A stretch of 64,000 bases of DNA, from positions 105,892-169,891 of the forward strand of contig CACEEW010000001.1 in assembly GCA_902558705.1 (NCBI GenBank), in the 5' to 3' direction. Every line of letters begins with the position of its first letter. Position 1 is the first letter of the stretch. The position numbers were made by a program, and so were the translations under genes. Positions 43,180 through 53,159 of the stretch are shown here, in pieces. Below the pieces are notes generated by a model that searched no databases, was not told the origin of the DNA, and saw only the letters and a list, made by a program, of their open reading frames with translations. Source of the stretch: an uncultured Pelagibacteraceae bacterium. Its GTDB lineage: Bacteria; Pseudomonadota; Alphaproteobacteria; Pelagibacterales; Pelagibacteraceae.

Positions 43180-43693
43180 GTTTAATCAATTTCCAGAAAG
43201 TTTCAAAGGATTGATAGGATTGACATGTTTAACAATAATAATTTTTTTTACTTTTTTAATACTTAATATTTTTTTTGGACCAGATAAAGATGCTGAATTG
43301 AAAATTGCCGAACAAAAAAAAGTACAAGAAGAAGCAAATGAATTGATAGCATCATTGCCAAGAGGTGTATTAACATTTTATAAATCTGATAAAGGGCAAC
43401 AATTATCAGCAGATGAATATAAGATGATTTGCATCAATACAAAGATAATTACACAAAGAGCAATAATGGGAGCTAACATTATTGATAATGATGCATTTGA
43501 TTTATACACAGCTAATGGTGGAACAACCGGAAAATATTCAGTGAATTGGGACGAAAGTCAAAATAGATGTTTTGCTAAATTTACAGTCAAGCCATTATCT
43601 GGTTCTTCTAAATCTGTAACAGTTGAAGGTGAAGCTTTAGGCTTTTTAAAAACTAGTATTGATACTAGGGTTTATTTTATTAAGAATTTTTAA
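43169..43693 (+). CDS. Membrane-anchored protein of unknown function
   Basis: A 174-residue protein with one N-terminal membrane helix (about 14-34, GLIGLTCLTIIIFFTFLILNIF) and a soluble part. The visible stretch LPRGVLTFYKSDKGQQLSADEYKMIC and SQNRCFAKFTVKP with two Cys could form a small periplasmic domain. I do not recognise the family. It overlaps the MORN gene by 11 nt and lies 46 nt before the ATPase gene, so it may be transcribed with the transporter. Confidence 0.65.
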   Translation: MLSKFNQFPESFKGLIGLTCLTIIIFFTFLILNIFFGPDKDAELKIAEQKKVQEEANELIASLPRGVLTFYKSDKGQQLSADEYKMICINTKIITQRAIMGANIIDNDAFDLYTANGGTTGKYSVNWDESQNRCFAKFTVKPLSGSSKSVTVEGEALGFLKTSIDTRVYFIKNF

Positions 43694-43739
43694 TGGAGTA
43701 TTTAATAATAATAATAGTATAAATATATAGAATATAAAT

Positions 43740-44777
43740 ATGACAACAACACCTGTAATTAAATGTGAGTCTGTCTATAAAATATTTGGAGCGAATGCAG
43801 AAAAAATGCTTCAAAATTCAAATGGTAATGTAGATGCAAAAATATTTCAAGATGCAGGTTGTATTGTTGGGGTTAACAATGCTTCTTTTGAAGTATCAAA
43901 AGGGGAAATGTTAGTTGTAATGGGTTTATCTGGTTCTGGTAAATCAACTCTACTAAGATGTATTTCACGATTAACTGATGCTACAGGTGGAAAAATTTTT
44001 ATCGAGGGTCAAGACTTGTTAGCAATGAATGATAAGCAATTAATTGAGTTAAGAAGAAGTAAAATGGGTATGGTTTTTCAAAGTTTTGCATTACTTCCTC
44101 ATAAAACTGTTTTAGAAAATATTGCGTTTCCACTTCAAATTAAAGGAGGTGAAACTGACGACAGTATTAAAAAAGCTATGGAGATGGTTGAATTAGTAGG
44201 TTTAAAGGGAAGAGAAAATTATTTTCCTAGAGAATTATCTGGAGGTCAACAACAGAGAGTTGGTATTGCACGATCATTAGCTGTTGAACCAGATATATGG
44301 TTTTTAGACGAACCTTTTTCTGCATTGGATCCACTTATAAGAAAAGAGATGCAAGATGAATTTTTAAGACTCCAAGGGGTTTTAAATAAAACAATTCTTT
44401 TTATTACACATGACTTTGATGAAGCGCTAAGACTTGCTGATAGAATAGCTATTATGAAAGATGGTTTAATTGAACAACTGGATACTCCAGCAAATATTGT
44501 TTTGAATCCAAAAACTGAATATGTGAGAAAATTTACAGAAGAAGTGCCAAGAGAAAAAGTATTAAAGATAGAAGCAATAATGGATAAATCTATAAATGAA
44601 AAAGATAATAAAATGATTAGTGTTTCTAAAGATGCAATTATTGAAACAGTAGCAGAAAAAATATTGAGTCAAGAAAACTCAGTAAACGTTTTAGATGCAA
44701 ACAATAATATAGTTGGAAGTGTTAAACCATCAAAGATAATTCAAACAGTTTTTAGAACTGGAAAAGAAAAGTCGTAA
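43740..44777 (+). CDS. proV: Glycine-betaine-type ABC transporter ATP-binding protein (ProV/OpuAA)
   Basis: A 345-residue ATPase. Walker A GLSGSGKST, Q-loop FQSFALLP, signature LSGGQQQR, Walker B IWFLDEP and switch His FITHDFDEAL are present. The C-terminal about 85 residues (SVSKDAIIETVAEKILSQ..., NVLDANNNIVGSVKP) look like a CBS-type regulatory segment, shorter than the two-CBS tail of E. coli ProV. It starts 46 nt after an unknown membrane protein and 6 nt before the permease gene. Confidence 0.92.
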   Translation: MTTTPVIKCESVYKIFGANAEKMLQNSNGNVDAKIFQDAGCIVGVNNASFEVSKGEMLVVMGLSGSGKSTLLRCISRLTDATGGKIFIEGQDLLAMNDKQLIELRRSKMGMVFQSFALLPHKTVLENIAFPLQIKGGETDDSIKKAMEMVELVGLKGRENYFPRELSGGQQQRVGIARSLAVEPDIWFLDEPFSALDPLIRKEMQDEFLRLQGVLNKTILFITHDFDEALRLADRIAIMKDGLIEQLDTPANIVLNPKTEYVRKFTEEVPREKVLKIEAIMDKSINEKDNKMISVSKDAIIETVAEKILSQENSVNVLDANNNIVGSVKPSKIIQTVFRTGKEKS

Positions 44778-44783
44778 TATTCT

Positions 44784-46907
44784 ATGGAAATAATTAAGAA
44801 ATATCCAAAAGCTATCCAATGGATCTTTTTATTTATTATTTTTTTTGGTTTATGTTTTGCCATTCAAATACCAGAGGGGTATGAGTTTGCAAAAGCTGGA
44901 ACCGAATTTATTGATAAAGATAAGTTAGACCAAACTAAGTACAGTGTTTTTTGGAGATTGCCGGCCTTTATTGCTTGGATGCCAGGATGGATAAATGACT
45001 CTGTATACTTTTTATTAAATGAGTGGTTTCCAATTGAATACTTTGACTCCAGTATTCAAGAGACAAAATCTAGACCATTGGTTCTACATATAACAAGATT
45101 AATTTCTAGTTCTATGCTTTTTTTAATCCAATTTATTCGTGAAATTTTAATTGGTGGAGTTGATACTATAGTTGCTTTTACAAGTTGGGATTTTTTAAGT
45201 GCAAATCCTTGGGCAAAGTTACCAGGTTTACCTTGGACAATTGTTGCTGGTGGAGCAGTCTTACTAGGTTACAAACTTAGTGGAAAAAATTTAGCAATAT
45301 TTGCAGCGATAACCATGATATTCATTTCTGCTTTCGGCCAATGGAAGCCATCTATGCAAACTTTATCATTTGTATTGGTTGCAGCACCAATTTCTTTTGC
45401 TTTAGGTCTTGGTTTTGGAGTTTGGGCATATAGAAGCAAAAGAGTAGAAAATATTTTAAATCCTCTTTTGAATGTTGCTCAAACCATGCCTCATTATTCA
45501 TATCTTGTACCAATAATGGTTTTATTTGGAATAGGTGATCATGCTGGAGCAATAGCAACAATTATTTTTGCAACACCTCCAATGGTTAGACTAACTTTAC
45601 TTGGTCTAAGAAAAGTATCTCCTGAAGTTATTGAAGCAGGTAAGATGAGCGGCTGTACAGATTATCAATTGTTATCTGAAGTTTTAATTCCAACTGCAAG
45701 AAGAGATATTTTAATAGGTGTCAATCAAGTTATAATGCAATGTTTAGCAATGGCTGTAATAGCCTCGTTTATAGGAGCAAAAGGTCTGGGATGGAATTTG
45801 CTACTTGCATTAAATCAATTAAGAATTGGTTTGGCACTTGAGGCGGGTGTGTGTATTACTTTGATAGCAGTTTTATTGGATAAACTGTCATTAGCATGGG
45901 CAAATAAACAAAAAAACTATTTTGAAAATCCAACAGATTTTGAGAAAAATAAGTATCTTTATATATTTGGTGGAGTTGTTATTGCTGGATATATACTTTC
46001 TTTTATAGGGACCTTCCTTTTTAAAGAAGGTTTTAACTATTTTTTTATTGTTCCGCACAATAAAGGTATTTCTACTGAGGCATTCTGGAATGCAGGAGTA
46101 GATTGGGTTTTAGCTAATTTTTTTGATACACTCAAAATTTTCAATACTTGGCTAATAGTAGATGTCTTAATTCCTATGAAAAATGCATTTTTGAGAATGC
46201 CAATTGTTGCTACATTTATTTTATTTATGGGTGCAGGTTATATAATTGGAGGTATTAGATCTGCATTAGTTATTGGAAGCTTTACTTTGTTTATAGCTTT
46301 AACAGAATGGTGGGACAGAGCGTTAATAACAATGTACATGGCAACTTTTGGTGTTTTAGTTTCAGGAATTCTTGGAATAACAATTGGTACTTTAAGTGCT
46401 CAAAATAAAACTAGCTCAAGAATAGCTATAGGTGTGTGTGACACTCTCCAAACTTTCCCATCTTTTGTTTATTTAATTCCAGTTATAATGCTCTTTGGAG
46501 TAACAGATACATCTGTTCTAATTGCTGTTGTAGTTTATGCAACGATTCCTGCAACAAGATACACTATTGAAGGGCTAAGAAGTGTACCTTCTGCTTTACA
46601 TGATGCTGGATCTATGTCTGGAGTAACTCGATTACAAAGATGGATAAAAATAGAATTACCACTTGCGTTTCCACATATGATGTTAGGAATTAATCAAACA
46701 GTCGTATTTGCATTATTTATGGTAATCATTGGTGCAATGATTGGAACAACAGATTTAGGACAGTATATTCTAAAAGCTTTATCTGACAGGCAAGGAACTG
46801 GTAATGGCTTAATGTTAGGATTATGCGTTGCTTTTATAGGCTTAGCTGTTGATAATTTAATTAGAACTTGGGCGGATCAAAGAAAAAAACTTCTAGGAAT
46901 TGAATAG
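44784..46907 (+). CDS. proW: Double-length glycine-betaine-type permease (ProW-ProW fusion)
   Basis: A 707-residue inner-membrane protein containing two copies of the ProW-type permease domain. The first EAA-type loop is RKVSPEVIEAGKMSGCTDYQLLSEVLIP, the second is RSVPSALHDAGSMSGVTRLQRWIKIELP; both carry the helical coupling sequence and a downstream GxNQ motif (LIGVNQVIMQ, MLGINQTVVF). Ordinary ProW is about 300-350 residues with one domain, acting as a dimer, so this chain would form both halves of the channel itself. It follows proV by 6 nt. Transports glycine betaine and probably related osmolytes. Confidence 0.92.
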   Translation: MEIIKKYPKAIQWIFLFIIFFGLCFAIQIPEGYEFAKAGTEFIDKDKLDQTKYSVFWRLPAFIAWMPGWINDSVYFLLNEWFPIEYFDSSIQETKSRPLVLHITRLISSSMLFLIQFIREILIGGVDTIVAFTSWDFLSANPWAKLPGLPWTIVAGGAVLLGYKLSGKNLAIFAAITMIFISAFGQWKPSMQTLSFVLVAAPISFALGLGFGVWAYRSKRVENILNPLLNVAQTMPHYSYLVPIMVLFGIGDHAGAIATIIFATPPMVRLTLLGLRKVSPEVIEAGKMSGCTDYQLLSEVLIPTARRDILIGVNQVIMQCLAMAVIASFIGAKGLGWNLLLALNQLRIGLALEAGVCITLIAVLLDKLSLAWANKQKNYFENPTDFEKNKYLYIFGGVVIAGYILSFIGTFLFKEGFNYFFIVPHNKGISTEAFWNAGVDWVLANFFDTLKIFNTWLIVDVLIPMKNAFLRMPIVATFILFMGAGYIIGGIRSALVIGSFTLFIALTEWWDRALITMYMATFGVLVSGILGITIGTLSAQNKTSSRIAIGVCDTLQTFPSFVYLIPVIMLFGVTDTSVLIAVVVYATIPATRYTIEGLRSVPSALHDAGSMSGVTRLQRWIKIELPLAFPHMMLGINQTVVFALFMVIIGAMIGTTDLGQYILKALSDRQGTGNGLMLGLCVAFIGLAVDNLIRTWADQRKKLLGIE

Positions 46908-46913
46908 AATATT

Positions 46914-47873
46914 ATGAAAAATATTTTAATAATTGGTGGCGGAGCCATGGGATCTGCATTTACGATTCCATGCATTGATAATAAGAATAGAGTTACAATA
47001 ACTGAGCCATATAGTAAAATATTTATAAAAAATCTATCATCAAAAAATAAATTTCACTCAGCCTTAAAGATTAATCTTTCAAAAAAATTAAAATTTAGAA
47101 AATTTTCTAGTGACTTATTAAATGAAAAATTTGATTTAATAGTTATTGCGTTAAGCCTATCTGGTATTGATTTTATTGGAAAACAATTAAAAAATTTAAG
47201 AGTTAAATCACCAATTTTAGTACTCACAAAAGGCTTAAAATACGAAAAAAAAAACAAAAGAATTTGGACTATCTCTGAGCAACTTATTAAAAATTATAAT
47301 GCTTCAAATGTTTCTGTGTTAAAAGGTCCTTGCCTAGCTAAAGAACTCGCAAGAAAGAATCAAACGAGTGTAGTTATCGCAAATAAAAATATTAAAATTG
47401 CTAAATCTATTGGAAAAATTATTTCTACTAAATATTATTTAACAGAGTATTCAAAAGATGTAGCTGGTATAGAAGTAAGTTCAGCAATTAAAAATATCTA
47501 TTCCATGATAATAGGTGCTGGCCAAAGTCTAAATTCGTCATCAAATTTATTTCAAAAATCAATACTTGAAATGAAATATTTGATTAAATACTTTAAAGGG
47601 AAAGATGAAACGATTTCAGGACTTGCAGGAGTGGGAGATCTGTATGTAAGTGCTGCTGGTGGAAGAAATAGCAAGATGGGTAGTTACCTTGGAAAAGGAT
47701 TTACTTTTAAATCAGCCAAGAGAAGATTTATGCCTAAAGACACCATAGAAGGAGAGCAGTTAGCAAGAGAGATTGCACCATTTATATTAAAAAAAATTAA
47801 TAAAAAAAAAATTCCATTAATGGTCTATTTTCTTAAAGCAATTTTAAATAACAAAAAACTTAAGATCATTTAA
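46914..47873 (+). CDS. NAD(P)-glycerol-3-phosphate-dehydrogenase (GpsA)-like protein
   Basis: A 319-residue oxidoreductase of the GpsA family. The nucleotide-binding motif is ILIIGGGAMGSAFTIPC (residues 4-20), the family's VLKGPCLAKELAR lies near 138, the catalytic Lys in EVSSAIKNIYSM, and GLAGVGDLYVS plus a GRNSKMGSYLGKG-like substrate segment follow. The sequence is divergent: the usual LTKG is kept, but the SRN of typical GpsA reads GRN. It could reduce dihydroxyacetone phosphate or another ketose phosphate. It starts 6 nt after the betaine permease gene and 10 nt before the alcohol dehydrogenase gene. Confidence 0.78.
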   Translation: MKNILIIGGGAMGSAFTIPCIDNKNRVTITEPYSKIFIKNLSSKNKFHSALKINLSKKLKFRKFSSDLLNEKFDLIVIALSLSGIDFIGKQLKNLRVKSPILVLTKGLKYEKKNKRIWTISEQLIKNYNASNVSVLKGPCLAKELARKNQTSVVIANKNIKIAKSIGKIISTKYYLTEYSKDVAGIEVSSAIKNIYSMIIGAGQSLNSSSNLFQKSILEMKYLIKYFKGKDETISGLAGVGDLYVSAAGGRNSKMGSYLGKGFTFKSAKRRFMPKDTIEGEQLAREIAPFILKKINKKKIPLMVYFLKAILNNKKLKII

Positions 47874-47883
47874 TTAAATATAT

Positions 47884-49044
47884 ATGAAATTTAATTGGAA
47901 TTATCCAACAACTGTTTGGGTCGGGGAAAACAGAATAAATGAATTAAGCGACGCATGTAAAAATTTAAATCTTACAAAACCATTATTTGTTACTGATAAA
48001 GATTTGATAAATTTACCTTTTATCAAAAATATTGTTTCAAAAAATTTGAAAAAATTTGATAATTTTACTATTTTTTCAAACTTTACAGGCAATCCAACTG
48101 GTGAGAATGTTGACGAAGGTGTAGAAGAATTCAAAAAAAATAATTGCGATGGAGTTATTGCAATAGGTGGAGGAAGTGCTCTTGACGTTGGAAAAGCGAT
48201 CGCTTTTATGTCAGGACAAAATAGACCTATTTGGGATTTTGAAGATATTGATGATTATTGGAAAAGAGCAAATGAAAATAAAATTTCCCCAATAATAGCT
48301 ATACCAACTACTGCAGGCACAGGATCAGAAACTGGGCGAGCTTCTGCGATTATAAATAAAAAAACTGGAGTCAAAAAAATCATATTTCATCCTAAAATTT
48401 TACCTTCAATTGTAATTCTAGATCCATCTTTAACAATAGAACTTTCACCAAGACTAACAGCGGCAACAGGTATGGATGCATTAGCACATAATCTTGAAGC
48501 ATTGTGTGCACCAAATTTTCATCCTATGGCAGAAGGAATAGCTTTAGAGGGAATGAAATTAATCAAAAATTCACTCTTAAAAGCTTTTAAGGATGGAAAA
48601 AATATTGAAGCAAGACAAAATTTATTAGCTGCATCATCAATGGGTTCAACTGCCTTTCAAAAAGGATTAGGAGCTATACATTCTTTAAGCCACCCTGTTA
48701 ATGCACAATTCGATGTTCATCACGGATTATCGAATGCTATTTTCATGCCATATGTTTTAACATTTAACAAATCTTCAATTGAAAATAAGATAATTTCAAT
48801 TTGTGATTATTTAGATTTAGAAAAAAATTTTGATAGTTTTCTAAAGTGGATATTAGATCTTAGAAAAAATTTGAATATTCCAAACAAATTATCTGATGTC
48901 ATGGATTGTTCAGATTTAGATTTAGATAAGCTATCTTTAATGGCCTTTGAAGATCCATCGACAACTGGAAATCCAAAAAAAATCTCTAAGGAAGATCTTA
49001 AATTAATGTATCAACATAGTATCTCAGGAGAGCTATTTAAATGA
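47884..49044 (+). CDS. Iron-containing alcohol dehydrogenase
   Basis: A 386-residue group III alcohol dehydrogenase. GGGSALDVGKAIAFM is the NAD-binding segment; metal ligands are in MDALAHNLEAL (Asp and His), HSLSHPVNA and DVHHGLSNA. PTTAGTGSETGRASAI is a family hallmark. The substrate may be a short alcohol or polyol; an enzyme of this kind has been discussed for methanol oxidation in SAR11, which I cannot test here. It overlaps the amidotransferase gene by 4 nt. Confidence 0.9.
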   Translation: MKFNWNYPTTVWVGENRINELSDACKNLNLTKPLFVTDKDLINLPFIKNIVSKNLKKFDNFTIFSNFTGNPTGENVDEGVEEFKKNNCDGVIAIGGGSALDVGKAIAFMSGQNRPIWDFEDIDDYWKRANENKISPIIAIPTTAGTGSETGRASAIINKKTGVKKIIFHPKILPSIVILDPSLTIELSPRLTAATGMDALAHNLEALCAPNFHPMAEGIALEGMKLIKNSLLKAFKDGKNIEARQNLLAASSMGSTAFQKGLGAIHSLSHPVNAQFDVHHGLSNAIFMPYVLTFNKSSIENKIISICDYLDLEKNFDSFLKWILDLRKNLNIPNKLSDVMDCSDLDLDKLSLMAFEDPSTTGNPKKISKEDLKLMYQHSISGELFK

Positions 49045-49823
49045 AAAAACTATTAATTGTTGAAGGAAATTTAAGTGAGGAAAATAACAAATTTTCGGCT
49101 GAGGGGATTCAAACCCATACTGAAAGTTTAAAAGATAGTCTAAATTATTATTCAAAAGATTTACAATTTGATGTCATAAATCCTTCATCTGATAAAAGCC
49201 TGGAGTCAACAAAGAATAAACTCTCAATATATGATGGATTAATTTGGGGAGGGAGTAGTTTAAATATTTATAATGATACACCTGAAATTAGAAGACAAAT
49301 TGGATTCATGAAAGAATGTTTAAAAAAAGTAAGAAATATCTTAGCTATTTGTTGGGGTATGCAAGTGGCAGTAACAGCTGCAGGAGGTGAGGTTAAGAAA
49401 GCAGATGACTCCCATATAGGAATAGCAAATGAAATTATTATTAATGAAAACGGATTAGCGCATCCAATTTATAAAGATAAAGAGAAAATATTTAATTCAC
49501 CAGCATTTAACTTTGATGAGGTAAGGACTTTACCTAGAAATGCAGTTTGTTTGGCTTCTAATAAAATTAATAAAGTACAAAGTATTTATTTTAAAGTTAA
49601 CAGTACCAATGTTTGGGGTTTACAATATCATCCAGAAATAACTTATGAAAAAATGATAAGTTTAATTGAGTTTAGAAAAGATAGATTAATAAAAAGTAGA
49701 AAAGTTTTTGAAAGTGAAAAAGATGTTGAAAATCATATATTGTTTATAAAGAAAGAAATTTTAAAAACTAATAAGCAAAAAAGAATGGTTGAGTTAAGAA
49801 ACTGGCTTAACTATTTAAATTAA
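49041..49823 (+). CDS. Class I glutamine amidotransferase, GuaA/YfeJ-like
   Basis: A 260-residue class I glutaminase domain protein without an attached synthetase. The nucleophile Cys is in [12 protein letters not shown] and the His-Glu pair in [25 protein letters not shown] and [11 protein letters not shown] are typical of the GMP-synthase-like amidotransferase family that hydrolyses gamma-glutamyl bonds. It overlaps the alcohol dehydrogenase gene by 4 nt and ends in a TTAA shared with the convergent fhs stop. It may release glutamate from a gamma-glutamylated amine. That role is inference. Confidence 0.83.
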   Translation: MKKLLIVEGNLSEENNKFSAEGIQTHTESLKDSLNYYSKDLQFDVINPSSDKSLESTKNKLSIYDGLIWGGSSLNIYNDTPEIRRQIGFMKECLKKVRNILAICWGMQVAVTAAGGEVKKADDSHIGIANEIIINENGLAHPIYKDKEKIFNSPAFNFDEVRTLPRNAVCLASNKINKVQSIYFKVNSTNVWGLQYHPEITYEKMISLIEFRKDRLIKSRKVFESEKDVENHILFIKKEILKTNKQKRMVELRNWLNYLN

Positions 49824-51505
49824 AATAAACCTTCTATTTCCCCTTTTTTATTCAATTTTATCGAGTCAGCTGCCGGAACTCTCGGTAAGCCAGGCATTGT
49901 CATGATAGCCCCACAAACAACAACTATAAATTCAGCACCTGATGAAAGTCTAATTTCTCTTAAAGGTAAAGCATGTCCGGTTGGAGCTCCTTTAAGACTT
50001 GGGTCTGTAGAAAAACTGTATTGAGTTTTTGCAATACAAATAGGTAGATCACCATATCCAGACTCCTCAAAACCCTTGAGTTGTTCTCTAATTTTAGTGT
50101 CTGCTATAACTTCATCAGCTCTATAAATTTCTTTAGCAATAGTTTCTATCTTTTTAAATAGAGGAGTTTTGTTTTCATATAAAAATTTAAATTTAGTATC
50201 ATTTTTTTCACATAAATCAGCTACTAGAGCTGCTAAATCTTTTGTGCCTTCACCACCATTTGCCCAATGGGTACATAGACTAGCTTTAACACCTAAACCA
50301 TCACAAAAACTTATTAAAGCTTTTACCTCTTTATCGGTGTCTTTAATGAAATGATTTACAGCTACTGCAACGGGTAGGCCAAATTTTTTAACATTTTCAA
50401 CATGTCTTTGAAGATTTACTAATCCTTTTTTAAGGGCATCAACATTTTCATTTTTTAAATCATCTTTTGCGACACCTCCGTGCATTTTAAGAGCTCTTAT
50501 TGTTGCAACAATTACAACACAACTTGGTTTAAGATCTGATTTTCTACATTTAATATCAAGAAATTTTTCAGCACCTAGGTCAGCTCCAAATCCAGCCTCT
50601 GTTACAACATAGTCTGCAAGTTTTAAGCCAGCTTTTGTTGCTATAACGGAGTTACATCCATGAGCAATATTTGCAAAAGGTCCTCCATGAATAATTGCAG
50701 GATTATTCTCCAATGTCTGAGTCACATTTGGTCTAATTGCGTCTTTAAGTAAAACAGTCATAGGACCTTGAGCTTTTAAATCTTTTGCAAAAATAGGTTT
50801 TTTTTCTCTTGTATAAGCTACTGTAATATTACCAATTCTTTTTTCTAAATCTTCAAGATTATTTGCTAAACAAAAGATAGCCATTATTTCAGAAGCAACC
50901 GTTATATCAAATCCATCTTCTCTAGGAAAACCATTTGCTACGCCACCTAAATTTATATTAATAGATCTAAGGGATCGATCATTCATATCCATAACTCTCT
51001 TCCAAACAATTCTTCTTACATCTATATTCAATTTATTACCCCAATAGATGTGATTATCAATTAATGCAGATAAAAGATTATGAGCTGATGTTATTGCATG
51101 AAAGTCACCTGTGAAATGTAGATTTATCTGTTCCATTGGTACAACCTGGGCAAATCCACCTCCAGCAGCACCACCTTTCATACCAAATGAAGGACCTAAA
51201 CTTGGCTCTCTTAAACAAACAATAGATTTTTTTCCAATTTTATTTAATCCATCATTTAAACCTACAGATGTGGTAGTTTTTCCCTCACCAGCAGGTGTTG
51301 GAGTTATAGCAGTAACTAAAATTAGTTTTCCATCAGGTTTATTCTTTAATTTATCAAGATACTCCAAGTTAATTTTTGCAATATGTCTTCCCATGGGACT
51401 AAAAGCAGTGCTTTCATCTGGTACATTAACTTTAGCCAAAATATCGTTGATTGGTCGCATCTTAGCTTCTCTTGCTATTTGGATATCTGATTTTACTTCA
51501 CTCAT
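49820..51505 (-). CDS. fhs: Formate-tetrahydrofolate ligase
   Basis: A 561-residue ATP-dependent ligase that joins formate and tetrahydrofolate to 10-formyl-tetrahydrofolate. The P-loop [17 protein letters not shown] is at residues 69-85, [19 protein letters not shown] and [16 protein letters not shown] follow, and the C-terminus has [18 protein letters not shown]. It links formate from demethylation to folate one-carbon metabolism, and can run in reverse to make ATP and formate. It is divergent from the oxidase operon that supplies methylene-tetrahydrofolate, a sensible pairing. Confidence 0.96.
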   Translation of the reverse strand: MSEVKSDIQIAREAKMRPINDILAKVNVPDESTAFSPMGRHIAKINLEYLDKLKNKPDGKLILVTAITPTPAGEGKTTTSVGLNDGLNKIGKKSIVCLREPSLGPSFGMKGGAAGGGFAQVVPMEQINLHFTGDFHAITSAHNLLSALIDNHIYWGNKLNIDVRRIVWKRVMDMNDRSLRSININLGGVANGFPREDGFDITVASEIMAIFCLANNLEDLEKRIGNITVAYTREKKPIFAKDLKAQGPMTVLLKDAIRPNVTQTLENNPAIIHGGPFANIAHGCNSVIATKAGLKLADYVVTEAGFGADLGAEKFLDIKCRKSDLKPSCVVIVATIRALKMHGGVAKDDLKNENVDALKKGLVNLQRHVENVKKFGLPVAVAVNHFIKDTDKEVKALISFCDGLGVKASLCTHWANGGEGTKDLAALVADLCEKNDTKFKFLYENKTPLFKKIETIAKEIYRADEVIADTKIREQLKGFEESGYGDLPICIAKTQYSFSTDPSLKGAPTGHALPLREIRLSSGAEFIVVVCGAIMTMPGLPRVPAADSIKLNKKGEIEGLF

Positions 51506-51562
51506 TAAAAGTCCTTTATAAATATTAAAAAGCTGGTCGATTAGTATCTCTTTTTATAGCCT

Positions 51563-51590
51563 TTGGAAATATCTAAAAATTATATATAAA
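51563..51590 (+). promoter_or_regulatory. Candidate promoter of the tetrameric oxidase operon
   Basis: TTGGAA, a 16-nt spacer and TATAAA in the 127-bp gap divergent from fhs, about 42 nt before the first start. Matches are 4/6 and 5/6; the surrounding sequence is A/T-rich, so this is a moderate call. Confidence 0.4.
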
Positions 51591-51632
51591 AAAAATATGA
51601 ACTATTTATATTCATTATTATAAAATTTATTC

Positions 51633-52889
51633 ATGCAAAAATACTCAATATTTAATCTGATTAAAAATGCTTTTTCTAATCATCAAAAATGGGATTTAGC
51701 TTGGAAAGACCCAACACCAAAGAAAGAGTACGATGTTGTCATTATTGGAGGTGGAGGCCATGGGCTAGCAACTGCATATTATTTAGCAAAAGAGCACAAT
51801 ATCACAAATGTTGCCATTATAGAAAAGGGATGGATTGGTGGTGGAAATGTTGGACGTAATACAACAATAATTAGATCAAATTACATGCATGATGATAATG
51901 CATTGTTTAGTGAATTTGGAATGGATCTTTGGAGAAAGATGAGCCAAGATTTAAATTATAATGTGATGTTTTCCCCAAGAGGGATTATTAACTTAGCTCA
52001 TTCAGATGCACAAATGAATGTTTATGCAAGACGAGGAAACTCGATGAGGTTGAATGGTATTGATGCAGAATTATTAAACAGAGAACAAGTAAGAGAAATT
52101 ATTCCAATGGCTGACTTTTCTGAGAATGTTAGATTTCCAATTTTTGGTGGACTCATGCAGCCTAGTGCAGGAACAGCAAGACATGATGCAGTAGCATGGG
52201 GTTATGCTAGACAAGCCGATTCTATGGGTGTGGATATAATTCAAAATTGTGAAGTAATAGGTTTTGATATTTCAGGAGGAAAAGTAGAAGGTGTTCGAAC
52301 TTCTAGGGGAGATATTAAGGTTAAAAAAATTGGATTATGTGTTGCTGGCAGTACTAATATTTTAGCTGACAAACTTAATATGACTTTACCTATTGAAACT
52401 CATCTTCTTCAAGCATGTGTTTCAGAACCAGTCAAACCAGTTTTAGATAAAGTCGTTACTTTTGGTGCTGGCCATTTTTATATAAGTCAATCAGACAAAG
52501 GTGAAATGGTTATGGGTGGAGACCTAGATGGATATAATAGTTATGCCCAAAGAGGAAATTTACCGACACTTCAACATGTACTTACAGAAGGAATAGCAAT
52601 GATGCCATTCTTAAGTAAATTAAAAATGCTTAGGACTTGGGGTGGAATTATGGATATGTCGATGGATGGCTCACCTATTATTGACAAAACTCATATTGAA
52701 GGTTTGTATTTAAATTGTGGTTGGTGTTATGGTGGATTCAAAGCTACTCCAGCATCTGGTTGGACATTTGCACATACTATTGCTCAAGATAGAGTTCATG
52801 AATTAAACGCAGGATATAACCTAAATAGATTTAATACAGGTCACTTACTTGACGAAAAGGGTCTTGGTACAAAAACTTGGATTTCATAA
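51633..52889 (+). CDS. soxB: Heterotetrameric sarcosine oxidase / N-methylglutamate dehydrogenase, beta-type subunit
   Basis: A 418-residue flavoprotein subunit. The FAD motif is YDVVIIGGGGHGLATAYYL near residue 28, then EKGWIGGGNVGRNTTIIRSNY; ARHDAVAWGYARQA contains the His to which FMN is covalently linked in sarcosine oxidases. It oxidises the N-methyl amino acid and passes electrons and the C1 unit to the alpha subunit. SoxB and MgdA proteins look almost the same, so sarcosine versus N-methylglutamate cannot be settled from sequence; the mgs and gmaS genes in the window argue for N-methylglutamate. It abuts the delta gene. Confidence 0.88.
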   Translation: MQKYSIFNLIKNAFSNHQKWDLAWKDPTPKKEYDVVIIGGGGHGLATAYYLAKEHNITNVAIIEKGWIGGGNVGRNTTIIRSNYMHDDNALFSEFGMDLWRKMSQDLNYNVMFSPRGIINLAHSDAQMNVYARRGNSMRLNGIDAELLNREQVREIIPMADFSENVRFPIFGGLMQPSAGTARHDAVAWGYARQADSMGVDIIQNCEVIGFDISGGKVEGVRTSRGDIKVKKIGLCVAGSTNILADKLNMTLPIETHLLQACVSEPVKPVLDKVVTFGAGHFYISQSDKGEMVMGGDLDGYNSYAQRGNLPTLQHVLTEGIAMMPFLSKLKMLRTWGGIMDMSMDGSPIIDKTHIEGLYLNCGWCYGGFKATPASGWTFAHTIAQDRVHELNAGYNLNRFNTGHLLDEKGLGTKTWIS

Positions 52890-53159
52890 ATGCTTCATAT
52901 TAAATGTCCACATTGTGGAATGAGATCACAAAATGAATTTTCTTATGGTGGTGATGCAACTGTTAAAAGACCTGAGCTAGGTAAAGAAATATCTGATCAA
53001 GACTGGGATAATTTTGTCTACAATAGAAAAAGTTTAAGAGGAAAACATTTAGAATTATGGCAACATTTATCAGGATGTAGACAATGGATAAAAGTTGAAA
53101 GAGATACTGCTACTCATGAAATATTTAGAACATTAAAAGCTAATGAGGATAATTCGTAA
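52890..53159 (+). CDS. soxD: Heterotetrameric sarcosine oxidase / N-methylglutamate dehydrogenase, delta-type subunit
   Basis: An 89-residue zinc-binding subunit. Cys6, Cys9, His59 and Cys63 (KCPHCGMRSQ and LWQHLSGC) are the expected zinc ligands at the expected numbers. It holds the complex together rather than reacting itself. It starts immediately after the beta-subunit stop, and its stop overlaps the alpha start by one base. Confidence 0.92.
   Translation: MLHIKCPHCGMRSQNEFSYGGDATVKRPELGKEISDQDWDNFVYNRKSLRGKHLELWQHLSGCRQWIKVERDTATHEIFRTLKANEDNS

Noticed and set aside
51111-51521. 136-codon plus-strand ORF opposite fhs
   Set aside because: It lies wholly against the conserved N-terminal half of fhs and has no recognisable domain; a shadow ORF.
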